Numbered from the stretch's first letter, positions 8,572-17,615 are shown. The stretch: DNA of 46,440 nt from SW10 sp965657795 (GCA_965657795.1 CBFHQJ010000035.1:1-46440); one strand, 5' to 3'. The notes: generated by a model not told the origin, from the letters alone. Translations and numbers: made by a program.

Positions 8572-8754
8572 CGGGCGTTTTGCCTAAAGACAGGGCTGAG
8601 AATATTCGTAACTCGTAGTGATACAGAGTGGGAATGGGAATCATGCGAGCGTGGCGCCGGCTGCGAGATAACTCACACCGTCGATTTTTCTTTCAGCAAC
8701 CTGCCTGTTTCGAAAAATAGAACAGGTTTTGGTCATGGCAATGAAGCCTCTGCC

Positions 8755-9015
8755 GTGACCTTGTTTATCGATGAGGGGAGATTGGAGTATCCAAGGGTAA
8801 TTAAGGATTTTGGGGGGCTTGGTTGTAGTAGCGGAGAGCACCTGCGTCAATTGTGCCAAAAGATGACCGGCGGCAGCCCAATGCAACAGCTGACTATTTT
8901 GAGGATGCAAGGAGCGCCGCAACTACTTCTCGTGACAGATGAAAAGATCGACACGATTGCCAAGATGATTGGATGCAAAAACGACTTTCATTTCTCGAAC
9001 GATTTTTTGGATTAG
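8755..9015 (+). pseudogene. Remnant of an AraC-family transcriptional regulator
   Basis: The translated frame resembles the C-terminal double helix-turn-helix of AraC/XylR-type regulators. Features are HLRQLCQKMTGGSPMQQLT (first HTH into the linker helix), ILRMQGAPQLLLVTDEKI (the R-x-x-x-A-x-x-LL-x-x-T pattern) and DTIAKMIGCKNDFHFSNDF (the 'I..IA..GF.d..hFs..F' second HTH). The frame stops immediately after this, before the usual final 'G.sP..yR' segment. Several consensus residues are off (GCK for GF, GAP for rrA). No ligand-binding or sensor domain precedes it. The nominal start is a GTG, and the frame is also open upstream of 8755 but unrecognisable. I read it as a decayed regulator gene; a very short functional HTH protein is the alternative. 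Confidence 0.55.
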
Positions 9016-9049
9016 GGTGGCATTTGTACTTCGGAGTTTTGAGGCCGAT

Positions 9050-12000
9050 CTATCGGCTGATGAGCCGGAGTCGTGCGAATTGTTTCTGGTCCGTCGAGGG
9101 TGGCAGGGGGCTGGTGTAGGTCACAAGTGATGAGCCGTTGCCCTGGTTCACGCGCGAGGCGAGGTGGTCCGAGGAAAGAGGAAACCAGGATTTCAAGTCC
9201 GTCGAGTATTCGGCGATAATGATCGCGTCGTCTCCGCCTAGTTTTTGGAGGAAGGAGAATGAAAAACTGTCGCCAAGGATCGATCCTTTGAGAGTGGAGG
9301 CAAGAGCATAAGTGATGATTTCATTACCAGTTCCCATGAAGGTTTCTCCATCATCTTCACCCGGAGATCCTCCGGTTGTAATGCTGGTTCTCCAGTTCAG
9401 TGGTAAACTTGGGTCGGTCCCTGAATAGGCCAGGCTGTAGCCATCTCCGTCTGCGCTTTTCGGCCATGGATTTTCATCGCCATAAGTGAAGTTTACGATG
9501 GTTGAGGTGTCACTTGCTTGGAGGCGAATTTGTTCTCCGCTGTTGCTGAGTTGTCCGGAGTATTCACCCGCGATGATTGCGGCGCCCGGGCCGTAGCGGA
9601 ATTTGAAGGCGGCTTGATTGGCTACGATGATAAGTCGTTGGCCTGCTGCCAGCGTGGTTTCCTGAGGGAAAATGAAGGTGACTCCATCGGTGAAGCTTGC
9701 TCCGCTCAGGTCGATTTCGGTGGACTCGTTGATGTTGTGAATTTCGATAAACTCAAAGAGATCGCTATCGTCATAACCTGCCGCCATTTCGTCAGAAGTC
9801 GGATCCGCTGGATGGTAGTGAAGTTCACTTATGACGGTGTTGCCAACATTCGCGAGGTCGATGGCACTGGTATTGGTGACGGTAATACTGTCGCTTCCGA
9901 CTTCGAGGCCCTGCAGATTGTAGGCTTTAAATTCCAGGAGATTTGTTCCGACAGAGATGGGCGTGGTGATCAGCCAGGAGTTGGAATCTGTCCACGTAAT
10001 TTCGCGGGCGATGCCATTGATCTCAATGGATCGGATATCGATCCATCCATCTCCTTCTAGGTCCACCGCACTATCTGCTTCAGAGAAGTCGTTTCCACCA
10101 TTGGTTGTAATCGTAAAGGGGATTTGGGAAGGTAGTGAGTTGGCGGCGTGACCAGCACGACTGCTGATGTACCCCGGGATGCCATTTAGATTGTCACCTG
10201 TCAAAGTCGTGAGGTGAGAGGCAAGAGGGCTCGCATAGATGGAATTGAAGGTCGTCACGGTGAGGTCATTCAAATGACCATCGAAGAGTCTGCGATACTG
10301 GGGGATGCTGAAGAGTTTGACGACACTGTTTCGACTTGGAATGACGGACGAAGTGGTTCCGAGTTGGAAAGATCGGTCGAGGTCCCACTGGAAAATGATG
10401 ATCTTGTTGTCCGTGGGGCGCACGTAGTAGCGGAAGTTATGTTCCCAGATTCGGCTGTAAATATCGTCGGTTCCATTGAGTGACATCATGGCGAAAGTCC
10501 TCATCCATTGGTCGACATCAATGAGGTCGTCGAGGGCAGATTTGAGAGCCATGCCACTCAGGTCCATTGCCTGGTTCAGAGCGACCAGTTGAGAGTAGTC
10601 GTCCCGGCCTCGCGACGAGCGAATTTGGAATCCCCAGCGATATGGTTCTTTGTCGGCACTCCGGTCTTCAAGGTCATAGCGGCCTCCGGTGTGGTTGTAG
10701 GGATTTCCAATTTTCAAGCCTTCCGCGCCACCGGCGGTACTGCTGGGATTGTAGAGGAGTTCGTGGTTGAAAAGTGTGCCGGGTTGGTCAGCGTCAGGGA
10801 ACAATCCGTCAAAAAAGGTGGAGGTTTGTCGGCTCATTGAAAGGAGGCCGATGCCCCGGTCGCCGCTGGAAGGGGGGATGATATGCGCCACGTCATCATA
10901 GAATGACCAATAACCTCCGCCAGCCCGGTTCATGAGGTTCTTCGCAAGCAACTCCTTGAGGTTGGGGCTTCGCTCAATCGAGATGCTCTTGTGGACTCCC
11001 CGAAAAGGTTGGTCGGGTTGGAAGCGGACATTGAAGCCGTAATGTCCGCTGTTGAAACGTCCAAAGCCACTCGCCTTCAAGCGCAGGGCGACGTCGTAAT
11101 AAACCGTCTCTTCATCTTCGATTACGGTAACCGGGAAGCGATCATTGCTCATGCGGTTGGTATTTAAGAATAAGAAAGAGCGGTCGCTGTCCGACATTAT
11201 AATGCGGAAGTTGTGTCGGAGGCCGGAGTTGTCAGCGAGTCCGTCCTGAACCTTGTAAAAGGCTCCGCCTTTTTCGGCGCCGTTGGGGAAAAATGATTCT
11301 GTTGAGAGAGAGTCGCTTCCCCGAACATAGAAGCGGATGATACGGCTGGAGCTTTGGCCTGGGATGATTCCGGTGAATCTGCCGCCAGATTCAGCGCTCA
11401 TTGTCACGCTGCTGAAGCCTCCTCCATTGATCGAGTAAAAGAGCGTAAGATTGTCTATGCCATCAGTATCGGTTGCCTGGATGGAAACTGAAACGGGCTG
11501 TCCGGAGTTCGGAACCGCCGGAGTATGCGAAAGATTGCTGAGCGCCGGTCCGGTGTTTGTCAAGGAGACCGAGTTCGGGGATCCGGGAGTTCCCCAACGA
11601 TCCGGGACGTTGAGAAGCTGGGTCTTCTGGAGGTAGTTGAAATAGAGGCGCGAGTTAATCTGGTTTGAGCCGGAGATCCACCTGGCCCGGAACGAAATTG
11701 TGTATTCGCGACCGGCGACGACTCGCTCGGAGTTGGCAAAGGTTGTTTCGAGCTTGTTGTGTTTGTCTTCGGTTGGTCCGGTTGCCACCACGTGGAGGCA
11801 CTGGTTGCCGGGGTCATCCGGGTCCGTTACGACGATGGTTTTTCCATGACTGCCGTGAGTCCCCAAAGCTCGCCATTTATTAGCCGTGCTGCCAAGAGTG
11901 TCGGATTCAAAGTCCCCATTTTGGATGAACTCAATGCTTCCGTTCTCGATGACGCTGACGTCGTCGAGAAGGAATTCCCCGGCATCCAGAAGTGCGATGA

Positions 12001-14665
12001 GGAACTCATGGTAAACGTTGTTTCCAATTCCGTCGTTGATCGCGGTGCCGGTGTATGTGAAGGATTGCCACTCGCCTGATTCGATGGAAGGAGCCCAGGA
12101 TCCGGCGACGTTGTTATCGTTTCCGGGATGCCGAAGCTCGAGGCTTGATCCGTTTCCATCAGCCTTTGCGTGCCATTTCCCGGAATCATAATAGCGGACT
12201 TTGTCAGCGGGATTGCCGGCCGGATCAATGAGGAAGATCATTTCACCGCCATTGGCGAGTTGGCCGGAGTAATCTCCGATGATGGTGGCGGAGGGGTGCT
12301 TGGCTGATAACGCGGAAGCGTCTTTCGCAATAACAAGGTATGAATTGGGCGCGATGGAGGTCGCAGGAAAATTGAATCGGATTCCACCTGCAATTTTCCA
12401 TCCGGTGAGGTCGATGGGAGTGGCTGATCTATTAAAGAGTTCGATCCATTCCTCGTCGCGTTCCAAGTAGGGGGTAGTTGTGTTTCCGTCGTTTCCGGGC
12501 TGGGATTCAAGAATTGCCTCAATCCCCATGACGATATCGCTGCTGTTGGCATTGGATTGATGGACTTCGATCGAGAGGCGGTTGCTGCCTGTGAGGACGT
12601 TGGGGGTGTTGAGGGTGAGTGTGCCGAGCGCGGCGTTGCCAACCCCAGGCGAGGCTGGGCTGGTGGGAGAGATTGTCCCGCCGGGCATTCCGATACGACC
12701 AATCTCGATGCCGTTGAGATAGATGACCGCACCGTCATCAATGTAGTGATTGAGAATTAATTTGCTGACCGGATTACTGCCGGAATAAGTAAATTCGGTT
12801 TCAAAATAGTAAGTGATTTTTGATGAGAGAGTGATTTCGGTTCCGATCGGCTCACCGAGGGCGGTGTTTTCCCTTCCCAGGAGTCCGGGGCCTTGGGCCC
12901 AACTTGAGCCATCGACGGGGTGGGTCGAGGTCGCCCAGTTTGAGGGGAGGCCCGATTGACCGGCATCAAGATTATATCGCCAGATGGAATCGAAATTCAG
13001 GGCGGTTGTGGTAGTGATCGGAGCGGGTGAGTCCGGCGCGCCACGGTCGGGATAGGCGTGGTAGAAGATTTCACTGATCACGAGACCGTCTTCGAGTGTG
13101 ACCGAGTTGGCCGAGCCGAAGGTTGGAAAATCGGGGCGCAACCATTCTCCGATACCATTCGGGAAGCGTGCTTGGGCCCGGTCGTCGACCCGGAGAGCAT
13201 CGACGATGGTGTTCTTTCCGGGCAGGTAGAGGAAGAGGCGATTGTTATCGGCAGGGGTGAATCCAAGGGTGGTGGAATCAAGGGTAAGGAAGTTGCCGGG
13301 GGCGAGCGATCCTGTCGGGAAGATATAGTCTGGATGAAGTGGATCTGAGGAGGAGATGACAAACCCCGTGTAGTTGATTGGGGATTGGGTTGGGTTTGTG
13401 ATCTCAAGGTGAAAGGTGGTGTCGAGTTCTCCGGCGATCTCGTTGAAGGCCAGGGAAGTCGAGGGGCCGGTTGCGTTCGGAGATCCGGGGGTGCCGTTGG
13501 GAGTGCTGCTGAAGCTCCAGTTGGCTGCTTCCGAGGTGCCGGTTGCGGGATCGATTTTAGCAAGCGTCACGCTGGAGCCATCGGGAGCGACGGGCCATGG
13601 TGAGGTGTCGGAGTAAGTCAACTCGTCCATGATACGGCGCTTGTCGAGGGAATCGGAGGCAATGCCCCCGGTGGGGTTTTCGCCACCGCCACCGCCACCG
13701 GTCGCGGGAACAAAGAGCTGGAACCCACCCCAGTTGCCCTCGCTGGCACTGCCGGATTCGACTTTGCCGAGAATGAGTGCGTTGGCTCCGGGGAAAGGGG
13801 TGATGTTTTCAACAGCGACGCCTGAATTCGCTGGCGCTAAGACGGATGATTCATCGGTAAGGCTGCCATCGCCGTCCGTGTCGATGGTGATGGAGGCATC
13901 GCGTCCGACTCCTCCATAAACGATAAGGGTGTATGTTTCTCCGGAATCGAGACCTGATATTTGCCAGTCGAGATCTGAGTCGGAATTGCCGGCGTTGACA
14001 AAAAGGTAGTCGGAAAAGAGGGCGTTGCCTCCCTGACTCCAACCGCTGGCTGTCCCCGTGATGGTAAAAGTTGCGGAGGATGCGGAGCCATCACTTTTAG
14101 TAAGATTAAGAGTGGGATTGGAGCTCGTCGAGGGATGGCCACCGACCGTGAAGTGATTCCACGTGCCTCCGAGTCCGTTCACGCTGCCTGACATGTTGGC
14201 GGGGGGAGAGAGTTGACCTGCGGCTCCACCATTACCATTCCCCTGAATGTCGACGTTCCAGAGAGTTTCCGCATTGAAAGCCGGGGGGGCGGAATTCGAA
14301 ACAATGAACGAGCGGTTGTTGTTATAGAGTCTGAGAGCGTTCCCGGAATTGGAGAGAAAGCCATCGTAGGGCCCGAGCGCTCCGGAGTATCCGGTGGATG
14401 CTTGAAGTGCGGCGGGGTCGCTGGCGATGACGAGATAACCTCGTGCCGGAATGGTCGTGCCTTCCGGAAAGTTGAATTGCACATCTCCATCGAGTCGCCA
14501 GTTGGAGATGTCGGTATCGACGGCAAGCTGGTTGTAAAGTTCGACAAATTCGAGAGCAGAGTTGTCCTCTGCCGGATGATAGTGAATCTCGTTGAACACA
14601 ATTACGCTGTCTCGCGCGCTCAGAATTTGCGTGGCCAATAGGGTAACGAGCAGGTGTTTTTTCAC
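9050..14665 (-). CDS. Giant secreted LTD/CotH-kinase multidomain protein
   Basis: 1871-aa exported protein; GTG start, short signal peptide (residues 1-17). Domains in order: lamin-tail domain (LTD) from about 20; an inserted module at about 136-320 shared with the neighbouring 703-aa protein; the end of that first LTD at about 340-398 (MDELTYSDTSPWPVAPDG); LTD at about 405-520; a jelly-roll-like domain 555-720 (HYIDDGAVIYLNG, LSIEVHQSNANSSD); LTD 735-850; a carbohydrate-binding-like region 860-1015; an Ig-like region 1040-1135; a CotH-type kinase domain 1145-1475 with IIIFQWDLDRSF (Asp1428/Asp1430); a further LTD 1610-1770; and a C-terminal tail 1780-1871 with AEYSTDLKSWFPLSS and final QFARLRL. 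CotH enzymes phosphorylate proteins in other bacteria; here activity is inferred. A surface or matrix role is likely. A strong terminator separates it from the gene upstream. Confidence 0.9.
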   Translation of the reverse strand: MKKHLLVTLLATQILSARDSVIVFNEIHYHPAEDNSALEFVELYNQLAVDTDISNWRLDGDVQFNFPEGTTIPARGYLVIASDPAALQASTGYSGALGPYDGFLSNSGNALRLYNNNRSFIVSNSAPPAFNAETLWNVDIQGNGNGGAAGQLSPPANMSGSVNGLGGTWNHFTVGGHPSTSSNPTLNLTKSDGSASSATFTITGTASGWSQGGNALFSDYLFVNAGNSDSDLDWQISGLDSGETYTLIVYGGVGRDASITIDTDGDGSLTDESSVLAPANSGVAVENITPFPGANALILGKVESGSASEGNWGGFQLFVPATGGGGGGENPTGGIASDSLDKRRIMDELTYSDTSPWPVAPDGSSVTLAKIDPATGTSEAANWSFSSTPNGTPGSPNATGPSTSLAFNEIAGELDTTFHLEITNPTQSPINYTGFVISSSDPLHPDYIFPTGSLAPGNFLTLDSTTLGFTPADNNRLFLYLPGKNTIVDALRVDDRAQARFPNGIGEWLRPDFPTFGSANSVTLEDGLVISEIFYHAYPDRGAPDSPAPITTTTALNFDSIWRYNLDAGQSGLPSNWATSTHPVDGSSWAQGPGLLGRENTALGEPIGTEITLSSKITYYFETEFTYSGSNPVSKLILNHYIDDGAVIYLNGIEIGRIGMPGGTISPTSPASPGVGNAALGTLTLNTPNVLTGSNRLSIEVHQSNANSSDIVMGIEAILESQPGNDGNTTTPYLERDEEWIELFNRSATPIDLTGWKIAGGIRFNFPATSIAPNSYLVIAKDASALSAKHPSATIIGDYSGQLANGGEMIFLIDPAGNPADKVRYYDSGKWHAKADGNGSSLELRHPGNDNNVAGSWAPSIESGEWQSFTYTGTAINDGIGNNVYHEFLIALLDAGEFLLDDVSVIENGSIEFIQNGDFESDTLGSTANKWRALGTHGSHGKTIVVTDPDDPGNQCLHVVATGPTEDKHNKLETTFANSERVVAGREYTISFRARWISGSNQINSRLYFNYLQKTQLLNVPDRWGTPGSPNSVSLTNTGPALSNLSHTPAVPNSGQPVSVSIQATDTDGIDNLTLFYSINGGGFSSVTMSAESGGRFTGIIPGQSSSRIIRFYVRGSDSLSTESFFPNGAEKGGAFYKVQDGLADNSGLRHNFRIIMSDSDRSFLFLNTNRMSNDRFPVTVIEDEETVYYDVALRLKASGFGRFNSGHYGFNVRFQPDQPFRGVHKSISIERSPNLKELLAKNLMNRAGGGYWSFYDDVAHIIPPSSGDRGIGLLSMSRQTSTFFDGLFPDADQPGTLFNHELLYNPSSTAGGAEGLKIGNPYNHTGGRYDLEDRSADKEPYRWGFQIRSSRGRDDYSQLVALNQAMDLSGMALKSALDDLIDVDQWMRTFAMMSLNGTDDIYSRIWEHNFRYYVRPTDNKIIIFQWDLDRSFQLGTTSSVIPSRNSVVKLFSIPQYRRLFDGHLNDLTVTTFNSIYASPLASHLTTLTGDNLNGIPGYISSRAGHAANSLPSQIPFTITTNGGNDFSEADSAVDLEGDGWIDIRSIEINGIAREITWTDSNSWLITTPISVGTNLLEFKAYNLQGLEVGSDSITVTNTSAIDLANVGNTVISELHYHPADPTSDEMAAGYDDSDLFEFIEIHNINESTEIDLSGASFTDGVTFIFPQETTLAAGQRLIIVANQAAFKFRYGPGAAIIAGEYSGQLSNSGEQIRLQASDTSTIVNFTYGDENPWPKSADGDGYSLAYSGTDPSLPLNWRTSITTGGSPGEDDGETFMGTGNEIITYALASTLKGSILGDSFSFSFLQKLGGDDAIIIAEYSTDLKSWFPLSSDHLASRVNQGNGSSLVTYTSPLPPSTDQKQFARLRLISR
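13706..14260 (-). repeat. Shared ~185-residue module, copy in the 1871-aa protein
   Basis: Residues 136-320 of the 1871-aa protein match residues 441-622 of the adjacent 703-aa protein. Landmarks are VDIQGNG / ADFQGIPG at the start, FSDYLFVNAGNSDSDLDW / FDDYLFVNAGNADPDIAW in the middle, YGGVGRD / YGGVARD, and a closing EGNWGGFQL / EANWGGFEL. It sits inside an LTD fold: sequence typical of the first part of an LTD precedes it and the last LTD strands follow it. Confidence 0.75.
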
Positions 14666-14680
14666 GGGAAGGAAGGTTTG

Positions 14681-14714
14681 AAAAAAAGGGGAGCAGTCTG
14701 GTGACTGTTCCCCC
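14681..14714 (-). terminator. Intrinsic terminator after the 703-aa protein gene
   Basis: Read on the minus strand: GGGGAACAGTC, loop ACCA, GACTGCTCCCC (11 bp with one G-T), then seven T. It lies 20-55 nt after the 703-aa gene stop and directly before the 1871-aa gene start, so the two genes are separately terminated despite facing the same way. Confidence 0.88.
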
Positions 14715-14736
14715 TTATCATAGGAATATCAGGAAT

Positions 14737-16848
14737 CTACTGTTCGACGATCCGGTAGTATTTAGCTGGAACGATCGGGCTGTCAACAATCTGGCTGGTG
14801 GTGGTGGCTGGACCCGCAGCGGCATTGAGGCCTGTTACAATCGGTATCCAGTCTTTTAGATTGGTGCTCGCTTCAATGTCGTAAGTGGCACCAGGGGCGC
14901 TCGTCCAAGTAAGAGTGACATCTTCTCCATCGTAGGTGATGGATTGAATGCTTAATCCCGCTCCGGAAGCGCCTGGCAGATTGCCCACCAGTTCAAATCC
15001 GCCCCAGTTGGCTTCGCCGGAATTACCGGGGGTGATGGTTCCTGAAATTTGTCCATTGGAGTCGGAGGTTACGGTGAACTCGACTCCACTTGCCGGAGGG
15101 ACCCGTGTTGGTGTTTCGTCGAAAAGGTCACCGTCCCCGTTGGTATCAACAGTCATGGTATGATCCCGGGCGACTCCGCCATAGGGTCGGAACTTATACG
15201 TGCTGGCCGGGCGAAGGCCGGAAATATTCCAGGCAATATCAGGGTCGGCATTGCCGGCGTTGACAAAGAGGTAGTCGTCAAAAATAGCTGCCCCTGCGGA
15301 AGGGTTGGTCCAGGCTGAAATGATGCCGGTAATGTTGACGCTGACCGAAGTGGGAGTTCCCTGGGCGTTGACCAGATCAGTCCAGGATGGATCGGTGTCG
15401 GTCCCATCGTGGCCGGTGACATCAAGTGCGTTCCAGATTCCTGAAAGATATCCGGACGCCGGGCTTGCGCCTTGCATGAGAACAGGATTGCTGGGAAAGA
15501 CTCCGGGGATGCCCTGGAAATCAGCACTCAGAATATCTGCCGAAGGAGTAGGGGTGCTTGCCGGGTTGGAGGGATCAGTGCCGTTTCCGATTTCTACGTT
15601 GTCGTCGACTCCGTCGCTGTCGCTGTCCCGAAGATTTGGATTTGTTCCCGGTTGGGTTGCTGGATTGGCCGGGTCAAATGAAAGGTCCGGATTTTCGACA
15701 CCGTCCTGAAGCCCGTCACCATCGGTATCCGGATTAAGAGGGTCGGAGCCGGTTGCGTCTTCATCGAACCAGAAACCACTTAGATTTTCAGCGGCATCGT
15801 TGTAGCCGTCGTTATCGCTGTCTTCTTCATTGGGATTCGTTCCCAAACCAAATTCGGTGATGTTGTCCAAAGTATCGGAATCCGGGTCGCCGCCGGCTCC
15901 GTCATCACCTGAATCAATATTGGGGTCGAAATTGTTGTCGACCTCGTAACCATCCGGAAGTCCGTCCGAGTCTGAATCGTTTGAAGTGGGGTCGGTGTTT
16001 TGAGTATTTATTTCATCACCGTCGGTGAGCCCATCGCCATCGGTATCAGTTTGATTTGGATTGGAGAGGGCATTCCATTCCTGAAGGTCGGTGGCACCGT
16101 CGGTATCAGTATCGACCGTGCCGTCACTGGTCGTGAGGTCACCGAAGTGGAAGGTTTCCCAGTTATCACCCATGTTGTCACCGTCGCCATCGGTGGGGTC
16201 GTTGAGGTTCGGAGGGACGATCGTGTCCCAAGTGACTATCTGATGGGTCGCAAAGTCGCCCGTGCCGGAATCGCCGATGACTTCAAATTGATCACCAGCG
16301 ACGACTCCAATGACGTCAAAAAAGATCATGTCGATGGTGTTGTTCACCGAGGTTAGAGTGTGCTCTGCCGAGGTTCCGGCGACCTGTCGAAGTCCGATGG
16401 AAGCCGGAGAAAATCGCTCTCCGTTTAGCCCATCGGTGACGATCCCAATCCGAACGTTTTCCGGCGATCCTTCAAGCGCAGTGAAGGTGAACATGACGTC
16501 GTCAGCGAGTCCTGCCGCGCCATTGGTCGTTGTGCGAACTTGCGTGTCAGGAGAGACTCCGTCGGGGTGGTCAACGGTGGCATATCCCGGGAAGGGTCCA
16601 ACTTGGGTATCGGAACTGTTAAAGGTGTAGAGGGTGTTCTGTCCTTTAAATTCGATACGATAAAAAAGATGAGCGGCTGTTCCGTAAATATCGTCTCCAT
16701 CCGGGTCGAGAGATTTGGGAGTGGATGCGGTTTTCCACTCCGAGATCTCGGAACCATCGTCGTCATTAAGGACCCCGGCGAAGTTAATTTGCGCGGCTTG
16801 AGCTGCGATGGGCACCACGAACAGGGAACCGATGAATCTTAATTTCAT
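14737..16848 (-). CDS. Secreted TSP3-repeat protein with duplicated N-terminal domain
   Basis: 703-aa exported protein. Signal peptide 1-19 (FIGSLFVVPIAAQAA); an N-terminal domain 20-210 that is about 86% identical to most of the neighbouring 236-aa PEP-CTERM protein; an acidic calcium-binding-type thrombospondin type-3 repeat array 217-430 (units such as DTDGDGLTDGDE, DSDSDGLPDGYE and DSDSDGVDDNVE); the shared module 441-622; and a C-terminal domain 633-703 with ATYDIEASTNLKDW and final KYYRIVEQ. TSP3 repeats bind Ca2+ and form extended stalks, so this looks like a rigid surface or secreted protein presenting the N-terminal domain. The function of that domain is unknown. It lacks a PEP-CTERM end. 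It lies 56 nt downstream of the paralogue with no terminator between them, so co-transcription is possible. Confidence 0.88.
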   Translation of the reverse strand: MKLRFIGSLFVVPIAAQAAQINFAGVLNDDDGSEISEWKTASTPKSLDPDGDDIYGTAAHLFYRIEFKGQNTLYTFNSSDTQVGPFPGYATVDHPDGVSPDTQVRTTTNGAAGLADDVMFTFTALEGSPENVRIGIVTDGLNGERFSPASIGLRQVAGTSAEHTLTSVNNTIDMIFFDVIGVVAGDQFEVIGDSGTGDFATHQIVTWDTIVPPNLNDPTDGDGDNMGDNWETFHFGDLTTSDGTVDTDTDGATDLQEWNALSNPNQTDTDGDGLTDGDEINTQNTDPTSNDSDSDGLPDGYEVDNNFDPNIDSGDDGAGGDPDSDTLDNITEFGLGTNPNEEDSDNDGYNDAAENLSGFWFDEDATGSDPLNPDTDGDGLQDGVENPDLSFDPANPATQPGTNPNLRDSDSDGVDDNVEIGNGTDPSNPASTPTPSADILSADFQGIPGVFPSNPVLMQGASPASGYLSGIWNALDVTGHDGTDTDPSWTDLVNAQGTPTSVSVNITGIISAWTNPSAGAAIFDDYLFVNAGNADPDIAWNISGLRPASTYKFRPYGGVARDHTMTVDTNGDGDLFDETPTRVPPASGVEFTVTSDSNGQISGTITPGNSGEANWGGFELVGNLPGASGAGLSIQSITYDGEDVTLTWTSAPGATYDIEASTNLKDWIPIVTGLNAAAGPATTTSQIVDSPIVPAKYYRIVEQ
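14983..15528 (-). repeat. Shared ~185-residue module, copy in the 703-aa protein
   Basis: Residues 441-622 of the 703-aa protein, homologous to residues 136-320 of the 1871-aa protein (see that entry for the matching landmarks). Here it stands between the TSP3 array and the C-terminal tail domain rather than inside another fold. Confidence 0.75.
15559..16200 (-). repeat. Thrombospondin type-3 repeat array (coding)
   Basis: Codes for residues 217-430 of the 703-aa protein. A run of Asp-rich units of the form D-x-D-x-D-G-x-x-D-x-x-E separated by roughly 25-40 residues, with the usual GTNPN/TDP linkers. It is degenerate at the DNA level, so recombination between units is not obviously recent. 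Confidence 0.85.
16219..16791 (-). repeat. Duplicated N-terminal domain, copy A
   Basis: Codes for residues 20-210 of the 703-aa protein. It aligns without gaps to 16980-17552 (residues 22-212 of the 236-aa protein) at about 86% protein identity, including 67 identical residues in a row (from AHLFYRIEFKG to FTFTAL). Many codons in that stretch differ synonymously. Confidence 0.9.
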
Positions 16849-16904
16849 GGAGTTGAGGGGAATTTTTTGGGAAGAAGACGAGAGGGTGAAACGGAAAGCG
16901 AAGT

Positions 16905-17615
16905 CTATCGCTTTCTGTTGAAAGACAGGAGCAGGAGCGAAAGTGAAACAAGGAGGCTGCTTCCGGGTTCCGGGACGGTCAGGGCATCCCAGGTGACAAT
17001 CTGGTGGGTTGCGAAATCTCCCGTGCCCGAGTCGCCGAAGACCTCAAATTGATCACCTCCGGCAACTCCGGTGACATCGAAAAAGACCATGTCCAGAGTG
17101 TTATTCACCGATGTCAGGGTGTGTTCGGCTGAAGAGCCGCCTACCTGGCGGAGACCAATGGAAGCAGGGGAGAATTGTGCTCCATTTAATCCGTCCGTAG
17201 CCACTCCGATGCGCACGTTTTCAGGTGATGCCGCAAGAGCGGTAAAGGTGAACATGACGTCGTCCGCTAAACCTGCTGCACCATTGGTGGTCGTTCGGAC
17301 TTGGGTGTCGGGAGAGACGCCATCCGGATGGTCGACCGTCGCATACCCGGGGAAGGGGCCGACTTGGGTGTCGGAACTATTAAAAGTGTAGAGAGTATTT
17401 TGGCCTTTGAATTCGATACGGTAGAAAAGGTGGGCGAGTGTGCCATAAGTGTTGTCTCCATCGGCGTCCAACGACTTGGCTGTTGAGCTTGTTTTCCATC
17501 CGGAAATTTCGGAGCCGGTGTCGTCATTAATGACTCCGGCAAAGGTGATGGTGGCGCCCTGAATTCCAGCGGGAAGTAGAAGAAGGGTAGGGATGATGAC
17601 GTTTGTTCGTTGCAT
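16905..17615 (-). CDS. Exported PEP-CTERM protein, paralogue of the 703-aa protein
   Basis: 236-aa exported protein. Signal peptide about 1-21 (VIIPTLLLLPAGIQGA), a single domain 22-212 of unknown function, and a C-terminal PEP-CTERM sorting signal: VPEPGSS, a hydrophobic span LLVSLSLLLLSF and the basic end NRKR (214-236). In the established model, exosortase cleaves this tail and the protein is delivered to the outer surface, often with exopolysaccharide. No exosortase gene is in the window. The 22-212 domain is about 86% identical to the N-terminal domain of the next gene downstream, so the pair arose by tandem duplication followed by exchange or gain of C-terminal parts. A TTGACA-like hexamer on the minus strand (17714-17719) upstream may belong to its promoter, but I see no matching -10 box. 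Confidence 0.9.
   Translation of the reverse strand: MQRTNVIIPTLLLLPAGIQGATITFAGVINDDTGSEISGWKTSSTAKSLDADGDNTYGTLAHLFYRIEFKGQNTLYTFNSSDTQVGPFPGYATVDHPDGVSPDTQVRTTTNGAAGLADDVMFTFTALAASPENVRIGVATDGLNGAQFSPASIGLRQVGGSSAEHTLTSVNNTLDMVFFDVTGVAGGDQFEVFGDSGTGDFATHQIVTWDALTVPEPGSSLLVSLSLLLLSFNRKR
16980..17552 (-). repeat. Duplicated N-terminal domain, copy B
   Basis: Codes for residues 22-212 of the PEP-CTERM protein and is the partner of copy A at 16219-16791. The two copies are in direct orientation with corresponding positions about 760 bp apart. Confidence 0.9.

Noticed and set aside
15559..16200. TSP3 coding region considered as a CRISPR-like or DNA tandem repeat.
   Set aside because: Periodicity is in the protein (Asp-rich units of variable length), not in exact DNA repeats with spacers.
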